A DNA stretch of 64,000 nucleotides from Diadema setosum (taxonomy: Eukaryota > Echinodermata > Echinoidea > Diadematoida > Diadematidae). The DNA lies in assembly GCF_964275005.1 (NCBI RefSeq), contig NC_092705.1:11223912-11287911 (forward strand). The letters are read 5' to 3'. Numbering within the stretch: position 1 is the stretch's first letter; each line of letters begins with the position of its first letter. Below the pieces are notes generated by a model. That model had not been told where the DNA came from. It made no database searches and saw only the letters and a list, made by a program, of their open reading frames with translations. The position numbers and the translations under genes are program-made. Shown here piece by piece: positions 37,201 through 50,900 of the stretch.

Positions 37201-40200
37201 GCGTTCAACGACTACGGGGTGGATCGGTGCACCATCAGCGGCGATGACGATGAGTTCGTGGTAGTCCACCGAGACCGTCAAGACGCAGGTGTCACTCATC
37301 GCCCCGATGACCCGGAAGCGATATTTCAAACCGGAATTGACGTACACTACGTGATGTTCTACCGTGACGTTGGCCTTGTCTTCACTGTCAAACACCTGGT
37401 TCGTCCCTGCACAAAATGATCTTGTGGGTGATTTTTCTCTATAGACATAATTATCATAATATCCGAGTATTTTTTCCAACACCATATTCAATAAAATGTC
37501 GCTTTTAATGAAAACTGCTCGACTTTTCCTATCAGTCAGACAATAGAAGAAACAACTATATGGATATTTTGATAAACCCGTAAGATCAAATTTAGGTTAA
37601 AAAAAAGTGATTGCAGTTTAACACGCGCGATGTCGTCTAAGTTTTTGTTTTATTAAAGAAAAAATACAACATAATAAATAGAAAAAAAAGTAAAAAAAAA
37701 AAAAAAAAAAACATCTCTTAGCCCTGATGGCTGAAGAGGGTAGAGTCCAAAAGTCAAACTTTAAAAGTCGAAAATATTGGATGCATGACGTATAATGTAC
37801 TGTGCGTGTTACAAAAACATTTCCAACTTTTTTTTAATCCTAAATGGTCATCCTAAATGGTTAAAAAAAAAAACTTCTGAAATGTAGTCTATGCAAGCAC
37901 ATGGAAACATAATACTTACTTTTTTTTTCATGTGCATGCATTTCACCCTTTACCGCCATAAATTCAGACTAGCAGTGCCCATTTAGGGCAATCCATCATG
38001 AATTACTGATAAAACATCCATGTACCTTGGAGCAAGAGACCAGAATCCTAGTCAACAGAGCTCTGAACATGTGGTATTCATGTCCATTGTTTAGGGTCAC
38101 TGTAAGCACACACTTACATACACATCACTGGTTCCTCTGTAAAGTTCAAGATTTGTACAGAGGGTTTGAATTTGACCAAAATCTGGAACCTAACTTTAAA
38201 ATTGATTGTGGATTATGTTTTCATATAAAAAATCACCTTAAACTAAATTGTACACTATTCAGCTATTACTCACTACAATTAAAGTGTTTTTCTGATATAT
38301 AGTTCTCGAACTATACGCGGATCAAAAGTGGTAACGTGTGTGTAGCACCTATACTATAATTGATGTATAATGTATAATGTAGGCCTGTTTATGTAGGTGT
38401 AGAATGTATAATTTCTAATGTGATGAATGCAGGCCTATAATGTATGAATGAATAAACGTATAAATGTGTAATTGTGACAGCCATGATACATTCAAATCTG
38501 AACTAAAGACCTATCTTTCCAAAATACACCCCCCCCAAAAAAAAAAGAAATAAAAATAAAACATATCTTTGCAGATAATGGCGCTATGTAAATGCCGTTC
38601 TCCATCATCACCATCATGCAGAATTTGGAGATCAACTCACCGCGGCCGTTGACGAGAATGCCATCGACGTCCGTTACCTCCACGCCATGGAAGAGTCCTG
38701 CGGCGATCGTTGTTGCTGGCACCTTCGACCAGTCAGCGATTACGAGGACATGGTCAGGATCATCGACGTCGTAAAGATGTCGGTGAGGATCGGAGGACGA
38801 AGTCTGTCGAACGATGAGGGAGCCGTATATACCATCGGCCCGTTGAACGCCGCTGTGCGAGTGCCACCAGTGAGTACCTACACACATAAATATATATGAA
38901 AGGGACTATGCAATGCATATTAATAGTTGCTGACCTCATAAATGTTGATTAATAACGCCTTGATCATCGTTTCTGTGGCCAGAAGAATATCTAAATATGT
39001 GGCAATTTAAGATTTTGCTTTAATCCTCAATCTTACAATTAGATGAATAGCAGAAAACTATACAAAATGTTTCACTTGGATTAAAATCTGGCTCATAAGG
39101 TGATTGGGTAAACTTATCTGCTACCTTTTGTCAGCAAATGTGTTCAGATATCCAAATTTATTAAAAATGCTAATTATGTATTAAAAAATAATCAAGCTTT
39201 AAAATCAGGGAAGAAAAATCAGTCAAAGTTTGTTTGGATCATCGCTCAAAAGATGATGTCACAAGCTTATAATACCATGCAGATAATGATTATGTAATAC
39301 ACCTATTCCAAAGAGATTTTTCCTCATCGGTCACTCATTGGAAGCAAAGATAATAATAATGATAATAGCTGAGTTTTTTTTTTTTTTATATAGCGCATTT
39401 TCCACTTGTTAAGTATCTCAATGCGCTTTACAGACTATTATTACCCCGGTCACTGGATACTAGTACATTATTTCCAACCTGCACTGACAGTGCTCACTCT
39501 CCACTCCCTGGGGAGCATTCCAGTCAGTCGCAGCCATTTTATACAGGCGCGCACATTATAATATACTGATCAACCAACATCAACTTTCTCATCCTACCGG
39601 GTACCCATTTATACTCCTGGGTGGAGAGCAGCAATGTGGACAAAGTACCGTGCTGAAGGGCAAACGTGTCGGGCTTGGCATAGGCTCGAAACCTCGAACC
39701 ACACCACGCTCATGTCGTTCACAGACGACCGCTCTGATCCACTCAGCCACGACACCTCCACAAGATTGTTGCTTCCAGCCACCAACGGAAGTGTATCGGG
39801 TTGCACTCTGATTAATCCGACTTGGTTGGTCGAGTATCAGATGAGTATCAGACATGTCGCGCGCAATTCTCATGAGACGATCTTGCCTCATCAGACCACC
39901 GCCCGACATGACAGACTGACACTGACCTGATTGTCGACCAACACAAGACTATAGTCATATCCATCGGACGGCCGGCGATTCGATACTCTTCGGTTGGTGG
40001 CCGGAAGCGATAAACTTTAGCTTCCGATGAGTGACCGATAAGAGAAAATCTCTGTGGAGCAAGGGTATAATATCGAGTGCATCGCTAACCTGCCTCGGTG
40101 GCGTGAAAGCGATAGGTGAATTCCTGACCAGAGGGGATTGAACACTGGGTGACCTTTGACACGCCATCCATGTATGGCGTCTCACGTTGATGAAATCCGT

Positions 40201-43200
40201 GCCAGTGTATAGACGTTCCTTCCTCGTTCTGCATGCCATTATGCACGCGCACCTCGATGACGTCATTTTCGCAGACCTTGAAGTATTACGTAATCGGAAG
40301 AGAAACAATTAAAATTCAATGTTGCAATGTACGCATTCAGTTCTCAAAACTGAATTTCAAAGAGACATGATAAATAAGATTATCGGATTGAAAATGCACA
40401 TACACTGTATCGATATTTAATAGATACATTGATAATTAAACTAACTTTTCACTGACTTTAGAACTGACGTAACGTAATGTTTTTATACATCATATGAAAT
40501 ATTAAATTACGTCAGTTCTACACTCCTAACACATCCTAACACCCACGAAAGATTCTTTATATCTTACCGATTATTGTATTTGAATAAATATGAATAAAAA
40601 GGAATGAAAAACAATGTTACATTAAGGAACTATGTAAGTGTAGTAAGAAAATTACAAATGCATGCTTGGAATAAATGAAAATGAATCATAAATGAGAAGC
40701 AAAAAAAAAGCTAGCTTGCGGGGAAAATACCTATAAACAACATAAACAACAATAAAAACAAAAGCGAACCATTAACTCGGAAAAGGAACATCAAATACCG
40801 CATATTCAAAATTTTGGAGCAATTCCATCCTCCCTTTTCCACGCGCCGCCCCACCCCCACCCCGACCCTCAATCTGATTCCACCTCTTTTCCATAAAGAC
40901 ACGAGGGTCATTGAGTCAGTCAACATCTACGGTAGATCTTTTTCCGTCTGTGTTCATCGTGTTGTCGTATACAATCAAAGTTGGTGTTAAGTGACGGATC
41001 AAGGGGGTGGGATTTAGGGGGTGTAGGGAACTTAAGTTTTAGCCCCCCCCCCCCCCCCCCCCCTCGCTCGGGATGCCTTTTTTGTTCTGTGCTTGTTTGT
41101 GTTCCTTTTTTTTTTGTTTTTTTTTTTGTTTTGTTTTGCTTTGTCTTGTCAGTGAGTTCCCACCTCCCCCCCCCCCCTAGCAAAAAGCTTCCATCCCAGT
41201 ACCTGAATTGACGGTCCGGGTACTTTCCGATTGGCAGAGTATACTGGTCGCGCGTAACCCGCCATCGGCACGCAGTCTGTTCGGGAGCAGTCAAAGGAAT
41301 TATACGGGCATTGGTAGCACGCTCGAGACACGGAGAAGTAACTCTCGATGGTCCAGTTGTACCGGCAGGTCATTGGTTCAGGGTTGGCATCGCAGTCCCG
41401 AACACAAGGGTGGTTCAGGTCATTTATAAGCCAGTGCCCTATAATGCACAGATATACATATTTACAAGTTTGAATTTTGGACAGTACCGCATGAACAGTT
41501 CAGGAGCAGAAATGGGGGTACAAAATTTGGGGGTACGAAAGTGTACTGCAAGAGCTGTTTTCAACCAGCTTTGCCAGAGTCACTTTCACACTGTACAAGT
41601 TATTGAAGGGTTAAAGCCCACGTGATTCTCACCTGACGTTGATACTATTCTGTAATATTAGCAGCGTACTGGTGGTAGTGGTAAAAAAAGTGGCACAAAA
41701 TAAGGGGATGAAGACAAAGGTATCTTTTTTTCTATATCTAAAGATAAAAATCAAACATTTGATACGTAGGCTACTGATAATGATTATTCGCCATGTGAGC
41801 ATCGCAGCTTAAGTCCCGAAGAAGTGACCCGTGGACTAAACTATGCAAGCTTAAGCCTGGTATTGAATTGGGTAACGGGTTTCGCAACAAATGACTCTAT
41901 TAGGGCCTAAGCCTACACGGTACCTGCAAACTATGAATAGTAATACAACCACGTATGACTTTTGTCTCACTTTAGTTTTATTTATACATGACGTATCTAC
42001 TCGGTAGCATCTTATTTGATTTATCTGATTATTTATCTTGATTTGATATGATTGGTTTCAGTAATAACGTTAAGCCGCTCTGCTGATTCTGGAGTGCCAT
42101 ACTTTTCAAGCATTGTAAGACTATAATCATACTATATACATGAGATATGACGAAAGAGATAAAATGGTGCCTAGTTTGGAATCATTATTCCTCTTTTGCT
42201 ATTCCTCCATTTCGGGAACAGACATAACACAGCACGAGTTCAAAAATTGGGCCCCGCCGGGAATTGGACCCGGGTCTTTGACATACAACACCAGCACTTT
42301 ACTTCACCCGCACACCCCCCCCCCTCCCCCCTCCCCCCAGAAAAGAGCGCAAGAAGGCCGGGCTTTTATGGTTGTTCTGTGGTCTGGGGAGGGTTGAATC
42401 AATCCCTACCCTCCCCCCCCCCCCCCTCTCCCGGTCTCAGTTATACCCTGCGGACTGAAATTCTTCAACCTTTATACGTACATTATTTGATTTGATTTGA
42501 TTTGATTTATTGATTCCTGTGTTATTATTGTACATGAACATACATGTACCGTATGTCCCCCCCCCCCCAAAAAAAAAAAAATACAACGGGACCCTCTGCA
42601 ATGATATCTTTAAAAATAGTGAATCAATCTAAATACAAATTCAGGGTATGAAACTATAACTCATCGCCCACATCTTACAGAAAACTCCATTCGATTTGCT
42701 TCAGTGGTCAAAGAGAAATGAGGAATATTGTAGAGGATGTCAGGAATCTCTTCCTTCCAAGTTCTGTTCACACACTAGAGCATTGAAGTGCTAAAATTGG
42801 AAGAATCAGACTCATGACAGGCTTTACAACAATTTACATTTCTCTGTGACCGCTCAACCAAATTGAATGGCGTTTTCTGCAAAATAGAGCTAAGATGTTA
42901 TGTTTTAAGACAATGAAGTAGCATCTAGACAGGTCAATCATATTGGGTGTTATCAATTCGAAAATCTGATTGTAATTTTTTTTTTTTTTTTTGGGGGGGG
43001 GGAGGGGAATATACCGTACATTTATATATACATACATTGTTGGAGCCATACATAATCCTATACATAAACATCAGTTGTTAACAAGATTTTTTTCTTCATT
43101 GCCTTTACACAATGTACAGCAGAAACGTATCATAATAATGTATGTGTTATCATTATATCAATTTCACACACGCACCCACACACACCTCGGATGTACACAC

Positions 43201-44549
43201 ACACACAAACACATATTTGTTATGTTTGTATATCAATGCAAATGACCTTACATTACATGGCTTATCCATTATCTACATGATATATATCATTGTAAACGTC
43301 TTTGATGTCGGTGCCTGGCAGTACCATGGTAAGATGCGCTTTATCTCCACATATCTACGCGCAAAGTACAGGCAAACACTAAGATGCGGTGCTTATTTGT
43401 CCATATTCTTCTCGTATCTTTCATATCTATCTTTAAAAACCTTGACTCTACCGTCATAGATACCAATGACACCTCTATAAGGCCTCTGTTCTTGCACCTG
43501 CTTATAGACCAATTAGTTGATTGATCGCTGTTTCAATATCGTATATGATACATGTATATAGAAGGTTGACTGATACCTGAACAAATGCCAACATGAACAC
43601 ACACACGCACATACACACACGCTCACAAAAAAAAAAATACACTGGAGTGACATTTGAAATCATCCTTACTTATGTCCTTAAATGTGGTACATTAATCGAC
43701 AGTTCCATGTATAGCTTTCTGGAATGTATTTTGGTCCTTGAGCAGAGCAACAATACTTTGAAAAACCTTAAACAAATTACACTGAACAATGATGATGACA
43801 TAGGAGACTCACATATTTCAGAAATGTAGCAGGGTAATTCCATTACAATACCGCTTGCTTGCAAGTTCACCTGTGTATAATCTATGCATGCTTTTTTTTT
43901 TTTTTTGTTCTGATTCCTTGAGCCCCAACGCATGCATTCTTATGGTGAGGCTGCCATGTCATCAGCCTCGTTCATTGCAATTTGTTCTAAATTTGGAAAA
44001 CAATCTTATTCTTCATCCCAGTCACTATAAATTCTGAAACTCTGTACTCAGTATAACTGATTTATAGTTGTTAAAGGGACTGTACAGTTTGGTTGAGGTG
44101 GGGATTCGTGTTTTTTACATTCCTAAGTAAGATAATGAGAAACCTCTTATGAAATATGAAAGAGCATGTAATTCTAAGAAGGATTCAACGTTTATTTGAT
44201 GAAAATTGGTTTTCAAATGGCTGAGATATCCAAAAAAGTGATAATAATAAAAGACTACAGGCCATGCCTTTAGGATCTCTTTGTTTCACCTTGTTTTTGG
44301 ATATCTCAGCCATTTCAAAACCGATTTTCATCAAATAAACTTTTGATACCCCGTAGAATTGCATGCTCGTTGACATCTCATGGAGTGGTTTCTGAATATC
44401 TCGCAAAATGTTAAAGCTAAATCCTCACCTCGACCAAAACTGTACACACCCTTTAAAATGTAAAAGTCTGAAAATCATCCGGTGGTCTTCTTTAAGTATT
44501 TCCATCTGGTTCCGTGTGTCTCCAAGAGACAATTTATTCTGTTTTCCTT

Positions 44550-44598
<49 letters not shown>

Positions 44599-44867
44599 GC
44601 TATTGCTTTAGTGGAATTATGTATGTGCAGCTCTCGAAATGATTTTCTGAATGTCCGTCCGGGGCTTGACTTATCTTCAGCGAAAACCGGTGAGGCCCGT
44701 TCTACATTACGTCAATCGCAGTTGAAAAGAATCATTAGGATTGTCGAATGTTCACATGACTTGTTAGAGCTATTTGATGATGATTCATTGTCAGACATTT
44801 TGTACGAGAAAATATTGTCAGATCAAACAGGAAGCTGACTTGGCCTGTCGTGATCAAAAAATATATA

Positions 44868-44964
<97 letters not shown>

Positions 44965-47900
44965 GTTAAAGACAGGGGATTAAATCTCACACTAATCGGT
45001 GCTATGTGTACAGGTTTTCAATTCAAAACTTTTAGCTATATGATGAGCTAGGTAGTATATAAGCAAATCCCTTGAGAAACTACACTGCAAAAAGTTCTGT
45101 GTTAGACATGAAATACCGAGCTGCTGGTGTTAAGTTTCCGAAACTCATTACTGTGGTGTAAGATTAATACCTCCGGATGTCACTTCAATATATATATATA
45201 TTTTTTGGAATAGTCACTTATTAGTTATTGTTATTCTTGTTGATTTTGAACTTCAACATGACGTGAGTTTACTTCTTTACAAACTTGAAACACTGGTTTA
45301 ATTATCACTGTCTTGTTTCTGTGACGGGGCCTCGCTTTGATTAATGGTCATGCTATGAGTAGATAAGGAAGCACGTGCAACCGAAATCTTAAAGTCCCCA
45401 CATTTACATTAATCGTTAGAATTACAAAAAGTGGAGAATCATAGGGGAGAGTGGGGTGAACTGGGACGCGGGAGAAGTGGGACACCTCTCATGTCTCATT
45501 TTTTTTAACTAATCAGATTTCGAGACTTACCGCCTTTTAGGCATTTGGTATCAGAGTAGAAGCACATGGTAACTGCTCTCCAACAACTCTGCTGGAAAGT
45601 TTGATTTTGAATTTTTGAATTAGGTGATCCGAGTATCCTCTCGGATCACCTTCTGTATCTGTACGGATTCTTTGTTCTTCTTCTTCTTCTTCTTTCTTTA
45701 TTTCTGGACAAAAGTTGTGTATCTACTTACTCAGAAAGTTTTCAGAGTATCAATTTCAAACTCATACCATGTATGTATCATGTCCCAAAGACGACAAATC
45801 TAATGTATCATAGTGATCAGTCGACCGTGACGTCACTATGACGTCATTATATGAAAACACATTCTCAATCATATCTCATTAATGGAATAGAATTTTTCAA
45901 TGAAATTTACGTCACATGTATTTCAAGTTATGCGCATTCTACTCATATTCTCAAATTTCATATTTTCTCTTAATACGTGCGCGTACGCGCGCGTTGAAAT
46001 ATTTGTATGCTCAAATCGAGCTCAAATTTTTTTTGCACACGTTTCAGACCATTTGGAGCATTTTTTGAAAAATTGAAAAAATTGGACGGACGCGTACGCG
46101 CGCGCACATATACGCACGCACAGCTCATATGCAATAGAAATTTCCCATTTTTTCACACCTATCGGATGACTGAAATGTCAAGGAATATTTCTACCAAGTT
46201 TCAAGTCAATCCGACTCAATATGACGTCATACGGACCCGTCAAAGTTGAAATTCCGCGCGCGCGTCAATGGCGATATACAGTCTAACAATGCCAAAAAAA
46301 CGCCAATTTTGAATCCGATTTTACTCGTCAGGATGGACGGTGACCCCCCATTTTCTTTACATATTCTGAAAGCTGATGAGTTGTACATGTCAATTCATGG
46401 GTTGGCGATGCTGGAAAAATGATTAAAAGATATCAAATTTCTTAATAAAATTAAAAAAGTAAATTTTCAAAATGACGTCATCAAATTTCAAGTTCACTCG
46501 AGCGTATCTCACTTATCCTTTGCCAATTTTCACCCAGATTTCAGTATGTTGTAGTTTATTAAATGCTCTTTCATAAATGTAATAACAACATTTTGATTGG
46601 ATGACGGCATCACCTCGTAAAAATGGATTGAATGTAATCTTGTCAAATTTGACCAGTTTACGTGTTATCTCTATGGGAGTGCAGTTTTTCTGGAAATGAA
46701 AATTGACATGACTCTCCTTTTCGAGCACTAGCTCACTTATGCTTCGGTGAATTTCTCCCAGATTTTGATATGTTGTAGCTGAGACTTTGCGCTATCGTAA
46801 GTGAGCCCTTCGTTTTTTCATACGGTGTCGGGATCACGTCCAAAAACTTGGTTGAAATTAAAGCTTATCTTCGATGTATTGAGATATTCCTTTCTTTTTG
46901 CAACTTTCTTTACAATAACTCAAGAAAAACAAGCCCTATCAGCCCAATATTTTGCACATGTTTAGTTCATGTCACGTACATTATTTCATAAAATAACAAC
47001 TACTTGATCAGACGTCATCTCGGGTATGTAAATTAGGGTCAAAGGTCATTAATGTATCATCTTGTATCTTGGTGAATACATGTCCTATCTTTTCCATATT
47101 TTGCACACGTAAAGACCATGTTACAAGGATCATTTCACAAAATAATCACTTTTTGCTCAGATGCCATCTTGGCTGTGCAAAGTGGGGTCAAAGGTCATAT
47201 GTACTTCTTTCTTTATCTTCATTATGACGTGTTATCTCTATGGGAGGGAATTTATGTAGATGTGAAAATTGACAAGATTGTCTTTATCGAGCACTAGCTC
47301 ACTTATGCTTCGGTGAATTTCTCCCAGATTTTAATATGTTGTAGCTGAGACTTTGGGCTATCGAAAATGTGCCCTCCATTTTTCATACGATGTCGGGATC
47401 ACGTCAAAAACGTGGTTGAAATTAAAGCTTATCTTCGATGTATTGAGATATTTCTTTCTTTCTGCAACTTTCTTTACAATAACTCAAGAAAAACAGCCTC
47501 TATCACCCCTATATTTCGCACATATTTAGTTCATGTCACGTACATTATTTCATAAAATAACAACTACTTGATCAGACGTCATCTTGGGTATGTAAATTAG
47601 GGTCAAAGGTCATAAATGTATCATCCTGTATCTTAGTGAATAGATGTCCTATCTTTCCCATATTTTGCACACGTAAAGACCATATTACAAGGATCATTTC
47701 ACAAAATAACCACTTTTTGCTCAGATGCCATCTTGTCTGTGCAAATTGGGGTCAAAGGTCAAATATACTTCATTCTGTATCTTCATTAGTGTATACGGAA
47801 TTGTGTACCATAGATGGCAGGTCTGACTCTCTTTTCTAAATGAGAATCCAAACATCACACGGCCAATGTCCACTAAACACAGATGAAACCGGTATGGTCA

Positions 47901-50900
47901 TGCCTATTGGGATCAGGAGACTCAAATCGTTGATTTACGAACAGATCGGATCACCAAATTTGTCAGTGTTGACAAATTCCAAGTCTAGTGTTAAACTTCC
48001 CGTTGTCACAAAAAAGGTTCTTTTTCCTCAAATGTTGTGTAGAGGTTAGCTCAGAAAGTCCTCATCCTATCAATGTCAAAATTATACCATATATGTATCA
48101 TGTCCCAAAGACGACAGATCTAATAAAATCATAGTGATCAGTCGACCATGACGTCACTATGACGTCATTATATGAAAACACATTCTCATTCATATCTCAT
48201 TAATGGAATGGAATTTTTCTATGAAATTTACCTCACATATAGTTCGAATCAAGCTGAATCTACTCATGTTCTCAAAATTCATCTGTACCCTTAAAACGTG
48301 CGCGTACGCGCGCGTTGAAATATTTGTATGCTCCAATCGAGCTCAAAATTTTTTTGCACACGTTTCACACCATTTGGAGCATTTTTTGAAAAATTGAAAA
48401 AATCGGACGGACGCGTACGCGCGCGCACATATACTTACGCACAGCTCATGGGCAATAGAAATCTCCCGTTTTTTCACTTTGATCAGATGTCTGAAATGTC
48501 AAGGAATATTTCGACCAAGTTTCAAATCAATCCAACTTAATATGACGTCATACGGGCCCGTCAAAGTTGAAATTCCGCGCGCGCGTCAATGGCGATATAC
48601 AGTGCAACTATGCCAAAACACCGCCAATTTTAAATCCGATTTTACTCGTCAGGATGGACGGTGACCCCCCATTTTCTTTACATATTCTGAAAGCTGATGA
48701 GTTGTACATGTCATTTCATGGGGCGGCGATGCTGAAAAAATGACTGAAAGATATCAAATTTCTTAATAAAATAAAAAGAATAAATTTTCAAAATGACGTT
48801 ATCAAATTTCAAGGTCACTCGAGCGTATCTCACTTATCCTTTGCCAATTTTGGCCCAGATTTCAGTATGTTGTAGCTTATTAAATGCTCTTTCATAAATA
48901 AATTTACAAAATTTTGATTAGATTACGGCATCACCTCATAAAAATGAATTGAATGTAACCTTGTCAAATTTGGCCAGTTTACGTGTTATCTCTATGGGAG
49001 TGCAGTTTTTCTGGAAATGAAAATTGACATGACTATCTTTATTGAGTACTTGCTCACTTACCGATCGGTGAATTCCCCCCAGATTTTGATATGTTGTAGC
49101 TGAGACTTTGCGCTATCGTTAATGAGCCCGTTAATTCTTCATACGGTGTCGGGATCATGTCAAAAATCTTGGTTGAAATTAAAGCTTATCGTCGATGTAC
49201 TGAGATATTTCTTTCTTTCTGCAACTTTCTTTGCAATAACTCAAGAAAAACAGGCCCAATCACCCGCATATTTTGCACATGTTTACTTCATGTCACGTAC
49301 ATTATTTCATGAAATAACAACTACTTGATCAGACGCCATCTTCTGTATGGAAATTAGGGTCAAAGGTCATAAATGGTTCATCCTGTATCTTGGTGAATAC
49401 ATGTCCTATCTTTCCCATATTTTGCACACGTAAAGACCATATTACGGGGATCATTTTACAAAATAACCACTTTTTGCTCAGATGCCATCTTGTCTGTGCA
49501 AAGCGGGGTCAAAGATCAAATATACTTTATTCTGTATCTTAGTGTATACGGAATTGTGTACCATAGATGGCAGGTCTGACTCCCTTTTCTAAATGAGAAT
49601 CCAAACATCACACGGCCAATGTCCCTATTAACAAGATGAAACCTGTTTGGTCATGCCTATTGGGATCGGAACTAAAATCATTGATTTCCGAAGAGATCGG
49701 ATCACCTAATTTGTCAGTCTTGACAAATTCCAAGTCTAGTTTTTTTTGATCCTGATACTTTTTTTTGGAGGTTTTTTTTTTTTTGGCATTCAGTTTGAAG
49801 TCCTTTCTGAAAACATCGTAAAGCTATAGCAGGTACTTAGCAAGCTATAAGTTGGAACTTGTAAGTTCCAATTATTTGCACTGAAATATTTTGCTAAAAA
49901 TTAGTTCAAGTTATTGTGATGTTTTCATTTTAGGGGTGATGGGGTAAGCTGGGACATCATCACTGTCCCACTTCTCCCTTCATTCAACGTTATGATTTAA
50001 AAAAAAAATCAAAGATTTTCTTATTATTTTCTTTGAATTTCAGATGTTAAATGGAACTTTCTCTGACGGACCATAATGGATATACCACGTTTTGTGATGA
50101 AACTCTTCATGTGTAAATATTCACACAAGCACACACATAGGGTCTATGCACACACGCACATAAGCACACACACTCATTGTTATATGATATGCTTGTAATA
50201 CTGTTTAGCCTATAGTTTCTGTTTGTCGCACTATACCCCAACCAATGTCCCACTTCTCCCAGGGGGAGAAGCTTTTTTTAAATCAATAATAACACACATA
50301 TGACACTTTTAGGAATATGAAGTAACAACCCATCATGTTGCCTCGCAACAATAATCTCTGAGTTCGAGACATGAGTGCCTCATTCTAAATATCAGAAAAG
50401 TTATACGAGAAAATTCATCAAATCACAATTTTTGTCCCACTTCTCCCCACTCTCCCCGATGCGTGATACGTATAATGTAACGGTCTCCCATTCATATGTT
50501 TTTGTGGCTTCAAGTAAGAAATAACTTTACATCCATAATGATAATTGTGATGGCGACAAAATTTTAATTGAATGCTATCGTAGCAGGATAATGTTTATTG
50601 TCTGCCGAAAAGCGTCATTTCGAACTCTATATAACCGAATTTACAGGGGTAATCGAACCACCATGTTATAGGGCCTACATTCCCCTTTCGACTAACAATT
50701 GCCGGTTAGTGAAAGGAAGCGTATATTAGGACCTACCTGAAAACATTTGTTTGTTTTTTTTTAATCTAATTTCTAAACAACATTATTAAAACAGAGCATT
50801 ACCTGCTGAATGATATCAGGACCTTAAGCCTATCTGATCCAACGTATGTTTTTTTTTCTTTCGCAATAGCCACCTGAACTAATCATCCAATACTTGTTCA

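Larger units (their letters stand above)
45444..50457. mobile_element. Inverted-repeat element split by the Helitron
   Basis: The left end GGGGAGAGTGGGGTGAACTG and the right end CCACTTCTCCCCACTCTCCCC are inverted copies. GTCCCACTTCTCCC-type motifs recur inside near the right end (about 49967, 50250). Removing 45636-49739 leaves a non-autonomous element of about 0.9 kb. No transposase is present and target duplication is unclear. Confidence 0.6.

Noticed and set aside
38592-38899. Plus-strand frames over laccase exon 4
   Set aside because: Antisense shadows; the minus strand carries the HWWHSH motif and proper splice sites.
46007-48540. Similar frames repeated at 46007 and 48328
   Set aside because: They coincide with the duplicated Helitron units and show no protein motif; similarity reflects the DNA repeat.
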